Below the pieces are notes generated by a model. That model was not told where the DNA came from and made no database searches. It saw only the letters and a list, made by a program, of their open reading frames with translations. A program made the translations under genes and the position numbers. DNA of 64,000 nt from Brettanomyces bruxellensis (lineage: Eukaryota; Ascomycota; Pichiomycetes; Pichiales; Pichiaceae), in NCBI RefSeq assembly GCF_011074885.1, contig NC_054685.1, positions 248,001-312,000 of the forward strand, written 5' to 3'. Position 1 is the first letter of the stretch, and each line of letters starts with the position of its first letter. Positions 57,483 to 64,000 of this stretch are shown piece after piece.

Positions 57483-60362
57483 ATGTCAGAGACTACGACT
57501 ACATTGGGTCAACCTCAATTGGATCGCCTTGTTTTGATCAGTTTGAGGAAGAAGTTCCACCCTTTGACATTTGGTAAACTTTACAGGGAATACAAATTTA
57601 AAACACTTTCAGGCTCAAATGATGCTAAAATTGACTTATTGCCTCTTTTCCAAGATTGCTCTTCATCAGCATTACAATTAAAGTATATATTTGAGGTTCT
57701 TGTAACCAATGACCTAGACAACACGTTCGAAGATCTTGTCAACTTTTTTTCAACATATTTAGCCAAATTAAAGCAAGAAGATCAAACGGCTATCCTGGTA
57801 TATTTCAATCAAATATCGGATGAATTTCCTTGGAAAAGCCTTGGTTGTCACGAAGAATTTCTTAAAGCCCTTGGATCTTTCCTTGAATCGTTTCCCAAAT
57901 TTCAGAGTTCATTAGATAATGATGCCAAATTCATTCTAATGCTAACAAAATTTGTGGCAAATATTCTTAGTAGTGGGTCAAAGATATTCCCACAATTCAC
58001 TCAGGACATTTTGAACTATCTGGAATATTTGAAAAAAAACGGCTTTAATTCTTCCTATGAATACTTGAATGCATCTTTCAGCGACTATAACTTATCAGCG
58101 GTCAAGAAGGGTTATAACACACTAACTGTCTCTCAAAATGGTAGACAGGGATCGTTGGAATCTGCAAAACTTTTGAAGATGAGAAAGATTTTATGGCTTT
58201 CACAACAATTTATTGTGAAGTATTCTCCTGTTAACGAGAAACTTATTCGGGTATTCAAACGTGTACTTAACTTGTCTAGTGTCACAACTGCAGCTACGAA
58301 TACATCAATTGCCTATGAATTTACTACGTCAATGTTTGATTGCTTACTTTTATCGACGAAGAGGACCAGAGATGTTTGGATCAACGCTATCACCAACAAA
58401 TTACCTCTGGTAATGAAACTATTAAAGATAAGTCAGGCTAAATTAGCAACTACACTGCAAAACATTGCAGATGCTTCTAATGTTGATCAGAATAGGCAGG
58501 TGTTCATCAAATTTTTAAAGAATTTGATCACACTTGATTTGGTAAAGCCTGAGCATCTTCAGAGAATTGTTACGAATGCACCCAGTACTTTAGCTATGAA
58601 AAATATAAAGACAGAGGAGGTGGTGGCTACTTATAACAATATTTTTCACAAAAGTAATCCCGAGTTCTCTTCTATTGAAGAGTCTGGGGCATTGAACTTT
58701 ATGAAGACAGTGAGCCAATCTATTTTGTACATGCAAACGGTTTCAAAGTTGATACTAGACTCAATACGTACTTTTATTACAGAAAAAGATAATCTTAGAC
58801 TGAGGAGGATTCTTATATCTTTGGCATCCGAGAAATCAGTACTGGATTACGTTCTTTTGGAGAGATCACCATATGACTTCATTCAAAAGCTTTTGTCGTA
58901 TTTAGACCAACTTGTTGATACTAAACCTGGAACAGAAACAAAAAGCGACCAGTTCATGAGAGAAAATAATGAGGATTTCATGGATCTTGATTTGGGTAGC
59001 GACGATGCTTCAAACGCCCAGGAATTTTTCACCGATTTAGGAACTGTTTTAATATTTGTTCAGTATGCCGTCTACAGGTACAACATGAATCTTTGGAAAT
59101 TTGAGAAGAATGATATTACTCTGCAATTATTGAATAATGCCAGTACTATCAATTCAAATGACTATTTGGAAAAGCTTCAGGATCCTTCCTCGGAACTAAA
59201 TAAAATCATGAACAAATGGATCAGTTCATTGTTTAACAGCGATAACACAGATGGAATATCGGACGATCTTATTAAAATGTGCAGCTTACGTGATTATCAT
59301 TTTATAATGCCCAGAATATTGGAAGAGGCAATAATGGCATACAGCTCCTGTTTGATCGATGAAGATTCTTTGATTGGTGGATTGGAGTATTTTTATCAAC
59401 CTTTTTTGATTAACAACCTTACAACTATTTTCAGATACTTGGTGAATGCCAGCTGGGAGAAAGAAGGACAAAATTCAATTATCACCCTCACCAAGATTCT
59501 TGAGAAATTGAGTAAACCAGGTGAAATGAACGATGAAGCTCGAATATTACACTCAATGGTGATGGAGAATGTTAATGATGTGGTGTTTACCGCACTTGAA
59601 AATTTGAGTGGTCTACCACAGGTGGAGAACTATCTTAAACAACTAAAAAAGCCAGATCCGGATAGCACCGACTTAAGCGGACTTATAACATATATTTTAG
59701 AAGGTAAACCAGCTAAGTTTGAACTCCCTGAAGTCTACATGATTGCTGATTCTATTGGAGAGCGATTAGATATGTTTTATGATGAACTCACATTCATTCT
59801 TTCCACATCTACAAAGGATGGAGGAAATTCCCACGTTAACAATAGATTGGCGGAGGCGCTTGACTATGAACTAATTGCTTCTTTGATGGTTTACTATTCC
59901 TCCTTTAAAACATGCACACCATTGAAATCATGGGTGAACCATTTAAACTACTTTAACGAAAAAAGAAACTTGGATATTGCTTACGATAGGGTGCCTTCAA
60001 ATAGTTTAACAATTACAAATAGTGCTTCTACGAAGCATGAGGAAGAAACAGCTTCTGATAGTAAAGAAAATATAACGGGTACTCATACGGGCTCATCTTT
60101 TGATGAGAGTTTGATGGGCTTTGTGAAAGATCCAGAAGAAGCGGAACAGAATAACATTACAGTCAAGTTAGATCCAGATGCCATGATTGATGATTCCAAA
60201 GAGGAAAACAGTTTAGAAAAAATAGAAGAAAAGAGGGATAAAGGAAAAAACGAGTGCGATTTGTTTATCGTCAATCTACTTATTTTGATTAGGTACAATG
60301 ATCCAAAAGTCATGAACAACTTGATTACAAGAATATTATCGAACCTAGAGTGCATACATTGA
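57483..60362 (+). CDS. NUT1: Mediator tail subunit 5 (Nut1)
   Basis: This is an all-helical protein of about 959 residues. The best block for the Med5 family lies at about 600-660: RDYHFIMPRILEEAIMAYSSCLIDEDSLIGGLEYFYQPFLINNLTTIF is the wording expected of the family core (an Ile- or Leu-rich repeat ending in GLEYF-x-QPFL). The region near 860-910 is acidic and variable, followed by a last helix. Med5 is part of the Mediator tail and helps activators recruit RNA polymerase II. The ATG at 57483 (MSETTTT) is preferred over 57450. S. cerevisiae Nut1 has 1132 residues. Confidence 0.8.
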   Translation: MSETTTTLGQPQLDRLVLISLRKKFHPLTFGKLYREYKFKTLSGSNDAKIDLLPLFQDCSSSALQLKYIFEVLVTNDLDNTFEDLVNFFSTYLAKLKQEDQTAILVYFNQISDEFPWKSLGCHEEFLKALGSFLESFPKFQSSLDNDAKFILMLTKFVANILSSGSKIFPQFTQDILNYLEYLKKNGFNSSYEYLNASFSDYNLSAVKKGYNTLTVSQNGRQGSLESAKLLKMRKILWLSQQFIVKYSPVNEKLIRVFKRVLNLSSVTTAATNTSIAYEFTTSMFDCLLLSTKRTRDVWINAITNKLPLVMKLLKISQAKLATTLQNIADASNVDQNRQVFIKFLKNLITLDLVKPEHLQRIVTNAPSTLAMKNIKTEEVVATYNNIFHKSNPEFSSIEESGALNFMKTVSQSILYMQTVSKLILDSIRTFITEKDNLRLRRILISLASEKSVLDYVLLERSPYDFIQKLLSYLDQLVDTKPGTETKSDQFMRENNEDFMDLDLGSDDASNAQEFFTDLGTVLIFVQYAVYRYNMNLWKFEKNDITLQLLNNASTINSNDYLEKLQDPSSELNKIMNKWISSLFNSDNTDGISDDLIKMCSLRDYHFIMPRILEEAIMAYSSCLIDEDSLIGGLEYFYQPFLINNLTTIFRYLVNASWEKEGQNSIITLTKILEKLSKPGEMNDEARILHSMVMENVNDVVFTALENLSGLPQVENYLKQLKKPDPDSTDLSGLITYILEGKPAKFELPEVYMIADSIGERLDMFYDELTFILSTSTKDGGNSHVNNRLAEALDYELIASLMVYYSSFKTCTPLKSWVNHLNYFNEKRNLDIAYDRVPSNSLTITNSASTKHEEETASDSKENITGTHTGSSFDESLMGFVKDPEEAEQNNITVKLDPDAMIDDSKEENSLEKIEEKRDKGKNECDLFIVNLLILIRYNDPKVMNNLITRILSNLECIH

Positions 60363-60674
60363 CAATGCGTCTTGTTCATCTTTTGTCAGGCTTTTATTTG
60401 CTATTTAACCGGTAAATAATCAGGGGTTGATTATTTTAGAAGGATTTTAATTCTGGGAGATTTGTAGTGGGTAGATGTATATTTAAAATTGGGTATCAAG
60501 GATCGCGGCTTTTGCTAAAGGAAGTACATGCCAAAGAAAGACGTTTTTTTTTTTTTTTGTCACTTAACGCAAGATAAATTGACGATTGCTCTCTTAGAGT
60601 AAATAATATACTCCTATACACTTAATAAAGCACAGGCAAATAGAGGACGTAAATAACAACATATTTTCAAGGTA
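60363..60674. other. Intergenic between NUT1 and PEX17
   Basis: A 15-T run lies near 60545-60559. No gene is recognised. Confidence 0.5.
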
Positions 60675-61484
60675 ATGTCAGCTATTAGTTTTCCAGAGGT
60701 CGATATTCCTAATTCCCAAAGATCCGATATTATTGCAGGCCACAGAACGCTTGTTTATCTTATCAGGCTTTTGAAAGGCACCAGCTATTCAGTTTTCATG
60801 ATCTATTTGACATCAATATTTGTGCTTAGGCCATTGCTTTCGTTAAAGTACGAAAGGAGACAAGAATTTTTACAATTTGCCTTTGAAAGAATAAAAAAGC
60901 TTTATTCCAAAGTTTCAAAAAACGTGAAGCATATCCCAGCCGTCGAAGAAAACTACAACGGTAGAGTTTACAAAGACGAATCAGTTGGTACGGGTGATTT
61001 TCTTGTGAAAGATTATTCATTTATACCCGGTGATTGGAGTAGCTCAAAATGTTATTCTGGAAGTGAGCAGCAACTTTCTTTAGATGAAGATGATCTTACT
61101 TCACGCTGCCTTAATTCAACCGATAAATTGTTTAATAGCATGACGAACATGAAGAGAACTCTCGAATATCTTAAGGTGCATGAATATAAGAAGAAGAATA
61201 CTTATTATAGCGGATCAAGTTTCAGAAATAAAGATGATTCATCTGAAATGCAACCATTATTGTTCCAGCTCAAGCAGTTGGACAACTACATGGGAATGGT
61301 GAATGCAGATCATCCCAGAGACTACTTTTTTAGGAGGTCTCCGTTACAGAATTTATATGCGGATCAAGCTGGGGCACAGAGAAAAGACGGTAACTATCTT
61401 GACAGTATTCATAAAGGTATAATTGAATGCCAAAATCTCATTGAGCAAGTTCGCATGGTGAAGCCAGGAAAATTATCACAGTAA
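60675..61484 (+). CDS. PEX17: Peroxin 17, peroxisomal docking-complex component
   Basis: The 269-residue protein has a hydrophobic segment at about 36-56 (YSVFMIYLTSIFVLRPLL) followed at once by YERRQEFLQFAFERIKKLYSKV. This pairing of membrane span and basic amphipathic helix resembles S. cerevisiae Pex17 (199 residues), and methylotrophic-yeast Pex17 has about this length. The C-terminal part holds coiled-coil segments (LLFQLKQLDNYMGMV; HKGIIECQNLIEQVRMV). Pex17 works with Pex14 and Pex13 to import matrix proteins. Sequence similarity alone is weak, but the neighbours RRG9 and VID27 are in the same order and orientation as next to PEX17 in S. cerevisiae, which supports the name. Confidence 0.78.
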   Translation: MSAISFPEVDIPNSQRSDIIAGHRTLVYLIRLLKGTSYSVFMIYLTSIFVLRPLLSLKYERRQEFLQFAFERIKKLYSKVSKNVKHIPAVEENYNGRVYKDESVGTGDFLVKDYSFIPGDWSSSKCYSGSEQQLSLDEDDLTSRCLNSTDKLFNSMTNMKRTLEYLKVHEYKKKNTYYSGSSFRNKDDSSEMQPLLFQLKQLDNYMGMVNADHPRDYFFRRSPLQNLYADQAGAQRKDGNYLDSIHKGIIECQNLIEQVRMVKPGKLSQ

Positions 61485-61640
61485 ATTTTCCCATGGAAGA
61501 AGCAGCGGGTCTGCAGTGAATCTATGGCTTTTTTCTCAATTGTTTCATATATATCGTCATATTACATATGTCTATAAATGACGTCGTACATACACTTAGA
61601 TATGTATATTTTAAATGCACATGTAATAGAAGAAATCGAT

Positions 61641-62369
61641 TTATCGGCCTTGGAACTCAGATTCCTTTCCCTCATCTTTAATTCTTTGACTTTTTTCCCG
61701 AATTTCATTCAAGCTATCAAAAATTTTCCCTAGCTTTTCCTTTGCATGGAGATGAACATAACTTGAAAGTTCTTGTTTGACGAAATACGGTATTTCCATT
61801 TTTAACTCCTCCTCTTTCTCTTTGAAATACTCATTAAGCTTTTGATCAAGCATTTGCTCTTTTATTAATTTGGCCCCTCTTTTCTTCCAGTGCTCCTGCT
61901 TCTTCTCCTTTTCACTAGAACTTGGTCGCCAGTTCGATTTGAGGATTTTCGAAATACTTATAGGTGAGATTTTAAAGAACTCGGATAACTTTTGCGTCGT
62001 GAGCTCTTTAGGATATTTCTTATGTAGCATTTTTATTCCATCCATTGCAGTCCTACTCAGCCTCTTTGTTTTGGAAAGATCCAACTTCATGGCTTTTTCT
62101 CTTAAAGCATATTTATTTCTCATATATTGTGGTAAATCCATTTTCCTCCATCCCTTAGGAGGTGGCTTTAAATGCATTCTTCCTCCATTTTTAATCTGCT
62201 CTTGCTGTATGATATCTGTATTTTTTTTTAAATAATCAGTCCAGTCTCGTCGGTTATACACCTTTCCTCTGAAACCACCTGGAAGTTTATCCAAATCAGG
62301 AAGCTTCCACATTGTAGGCCTTTTCTTTGAGAAAACAATACAAGATGTACCGAAACGACGTAAAAACAT
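61641..62369 (-). CDS. RRG9: Required for respiratory growth protein 9 (neugrin-like), mitochondrial
   Basis: The 242-residue protein begins with a basic presequence (MFLRRFGTSCIVFSKKRP) and has the Rrg9/neugrin core at about 75-145. There LREKAMKLDLSKTKRLSRTAMDGIKMLHKKYP leads to the helix-turn-helix-like LTTQKLSEFFKISPISISKILKSNW. A Lys/Glu-rich tail follows. Rrg9 is needed for mitochondrial genome maintenance and respiration in S. cerevisiae; human neugrin takes part in mitochondrial rRNA handling. The gene is divergent from VID27 with 334 bp between start codons, as in S. cerevisiae. Confidence 0.9.
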   Translation of the reverse strand: MFLRRFGTSCIVFSKKRPTMWKLPDLDKLPGGFRGKVYNRRDWTDYLKKNTDIIQQEQIKNGGRMHLKPPPKGWRKMDLPQYMRNKYALREKAMKLDLSKTKRLSRTAMDGIKMLHKKYPKELTTQKLSEFFKISPISISKILKSNWRPSSSEKEKKQEHWKKRGAKLIKEQMLDQKLNEYFKEKEEELKMEIPYFVKQELSSYVHLHAKEKLGKIFDSLNEIREKSQRIKDEGKESEFQGR

Positions 62370-62703
62370 ATATATTATGCAGCAGTAATAGCGGCTGCTT
62401 GAAAGTAATCCTTTGAGATGTAAAGAATAGAGTCTGGATATTCACCAATGTAAACTCTCTTAAGACTTTTATTCTAGGACATGTACGACAATAATTTTTC
62501 TGGAAAGAGCGACGATATGAAACTGATACTTTTTTTTATGATTATATTTTTTTTAAGCATATGTTTACAACATGAAGAATGAACAAACGCATTCCAATTC
62601 GACCAAGTGTACAGCGTACTCTTTATTCTTGACTTCTTCTTTACTTCGACAGTAAGTTATATCTCAAACGATTTTCTTTTTAATAGCGCAGGAAGTACCT
62701 ATA
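62370..62703. other. RRG9-VID27 divergent promoter
   Basis: 334 bp of AT-rich DNA with T-runs near 62529-62536 and 62549-62556. No other element is recognised. Confidence 0.5.
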
Positions 62704-64000
62704 ATGAATATCTTAAGAAGGTTTTTTTTAAGCAATAAAACACATTCTGGAGATACATCCGTTTCAATTCCTTCTGGACAGCTAATTCTTGTGCGTTCAC
62801 CCGCATCTCCGAAGTCAGAAAATGAATGCCTTTATGAGGATGTAATTCTTTCAATAAGAGAAACCAGCAGTCCATTCAATTATCAACTTGTTGTTGGAAA
62901 GAACCACACTTCCGAGCAGGATTTAATCAGTGATGGTGATGATGAAAATAATGAAGAGGACGAACTTTTTGAATCGGATACAACCGTTTTGAAGTCATTT
63001 CTTATTGATGCTCAATTAAAATTCATTTTATTTGAGGATACCGAAAGTGAAATTCTTGGTTGGAAAGACTTAGAAGGGGATGCAGGTGACATGTATGAAT
63101 ACAGAATTAACCCAACGGTTCCCCAAGACACGGTTGATCATTTCTTATTTGCTGTTTATAGGTGTGAATACGAAAGAAAATACAAAAGATCCAGCGCAGA
63201 TATTCATGCCGCTTCCTTGAAGGAGTTTGTTGTTGAGCAAAAGGATTTACAATTAGAAGGGGATCATATTCTATCTTCCATATCGACTGCATCATCTACT
63301 TTGGATCTTCATAGTAATTTGCAGGGAGCAGATGACGAGGATGAGGCAGATGAGGGAGATGAGGATGAATTTCAAGATGCCATCGAAGAAGTGGCTACTG
63401 AAGAACAGGTAAAGGGTGAGCTAATTGGATCTGTGCTATGTGATTTGTTCGTTTATGATGCCAAGAAACAATCTTTCAAGACTAAACAAAAGGGGATGGA
63501 AGCTTCTATTGAGGACATCGGACATTGGAATTATTTGATGCAGATAAAAAAGAAGCAGAGCGAAGAGGATACGAAGAGCAAAGATTTCTCAATAGTTTCG
63601 TACGTTATTGAGCAGCTTGATCCAACCTTCAGATTCGAGCAGTTCTCATTTATTTTCAACTATTTCACAGAGAAAGCTGGTTACACATTTCTTATGCGAT
63701 TTGCTAACAGGGATGAGTACGATAAATTTCAGAAAATGTTTGCGAAAGCTTTGTGGCAACATAACAACGAAAGAGAATGGCGTCTTATCAAAGAAACGGA
63801 GCAGGACTATTTGGTTGATACATTTAGGGATGTATCTCTTAGCGATGAAGATATGCCAGATGCCGTTAGTGATGATGACGATGATGTTGAAATGACCGAT
63901 TCTACGATTAACATGAAAGATAATGAGAGTGATAGTGAAGACGAACAAAAGACACGCTATAAAAATAGCGCAGAACATAACAAAGGGCTCAAGATAGGAT
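62704..64000 (+). CDS. VID27: Vid27, N-terminal part (cut by the window end)
   Basis: The frame opens at ATG 62704 (MNILRRFF) and stays open to the last base, giving 432 codons of an expected 780 or so. The start MNIL, SIPSGQLILVRSPASPK and DHFLFAVYRCEYERKYK correspond to the N-terminal domain of S. cerevisiae Vid27. Acidic runs (about 85-100, 212-235 and 380-425) separate it from the next PH-like domain (SIEDIGHWNYLMQI; TLKDYL-like LIKETEQDYLVD). The last visible residues, HNKGLKIG, begin the C-terminal beta-propeller region. Vid27 is a cytoplasmic protein linked to vacuolar import and degradation; its activity is not established. Confidence 0.93.
   Translation, partial: MNILRRFFLSNKTHSGDTSVSIPSGQLILVRSPASPKSENECLYEDVILSIRETSSPFNYQLVVGKNHTSEQDLISDGDDENNEEDELFESDTTVLKSFLIDAQLKFILFEDTESEILGWKDLEGDAGDMYEYRINPTVPQDTVDHFLFAVYRCEYERKYKRSSADIHAASLKEFVVEQKDLQLEGDHILSSISTASSTLDLHSNLQGADDEDEADEGDEDEFQDAIEEVATEEQVKGELIGSVLCDLFVYDAKKQSFKTKQKGMEASIEDIGHWNYLMQIKKKQSEEDTKSKDFSIVSYVIEQLDPTFRFEQFSFIFNYFTEKAGYTFLMRFANRDEYDKFQKMFAKALWQHNNEREWRLIKETEQDYLVDTFRDVSLSDEDMPDAVSDDDDDVEMTDSTINMKDNESDSEDEQKTRYKNSAEHNKGLKIG

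Noticed and set aside
1..64000. CRISPR arrays, prokaryotic operons or phage genes
   Set aside because: Introns, SUMO, Mediator, kinase and tRNA features show yeast nuclear DNA; no spaced direct repeats of CRISPR type were seen.

Overview
The window is nuclear DNA of a budding yeast (Saccharomycotina) outside the Saccharomyces whole-genome-duplication lineage. Genes are compact and mostly intronless. The two introns seen are short with GTAAGT donors. The invariant Leu of the HRDLKPEN kinase motif in the HSL1-like gene is encoded by CTG, so the standard code is used and the CUG-Ser clade is unlikely. A JEN-type carboxylate carrier, a betaine-lipid synthase (absent from S. cerevisiae), a peroxin-17-like gene and a Ty1/copia element fit a Pichiaceae-like yeast (Brettanomyces, Ogataea or Pichia type). 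The species call is inference only.

Layout. 1-5.2 kb: C-terminal end of an unknown gene, a tail-anchored Mps2-like protein, a selenoprotein-W-like CxxC protein, the mitochondrial peptidyl-tRNA hydrolase PTH4, a DPP1/LPP1-type lipid phosphatase and SUMO (SMT3). 5.2-10.3 kb: a long promoter with a cluster of G1/S-type ACGCG elements, then an HSL1/GIN4 septin-checkpoint kinase. 10.8-24.6 kb: a Zn2Cys6 regulator, a ketopantoate-reductase-like protein, two orphan proteins and a TMA108-like M1 peptidase. 25.3-30.9 kb: APJ1, TPM1, EOS1 and SWS2, a block that matches S. cerevisiae YNL077-YNL081. TPM1 has a six-codon first exon that a plain ORF scan misses, and SWS2 also has an intron. 31.3-39.7 kb: SLC1, an Emi1-like twin-CX9C protein, the pheromone scaffold STE5 and a JEN carboxylate transporter. 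39.8-48.5 kb: tRNA-Pro(UGG), and about 180 bp upstream of it a 6.7-kb Ty1/copia element with near-identical LTRs and a perfect 5-bp target duplication. Beyond lie an older solo LTR that carries its own insertion and a short inverted-repeat family. 48.7-64 kb: the Mg transporter ALR1, betaine-lipid synthase BTA1 split by one in-frame TGA, a TPR-like membrane protein, Mediator NUT1/MED5, then PEX17, RRG9 and VID27, the last cut by the window end. These three keep the order and orientation of YNL214W-YNL213C-YNL212W.

Themes. Several neighbours serve lipid metabolism (DPP1/LPP1, SLC1, BTA1), mitochondria (PTH4, SWS2, EMI1-like, RRG9) and polarity, mating or cell cycle (HSL1, TPM1, STE5), but there is no operon logic. 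The observations most worth following are the single nonsense codon in BTA1, the retroelement at a Pol III gene with its gag-pol overlap and scattered lesions, the small inverted-repeat family beside it, and promoter elements upstream of HSL1 and STE5.
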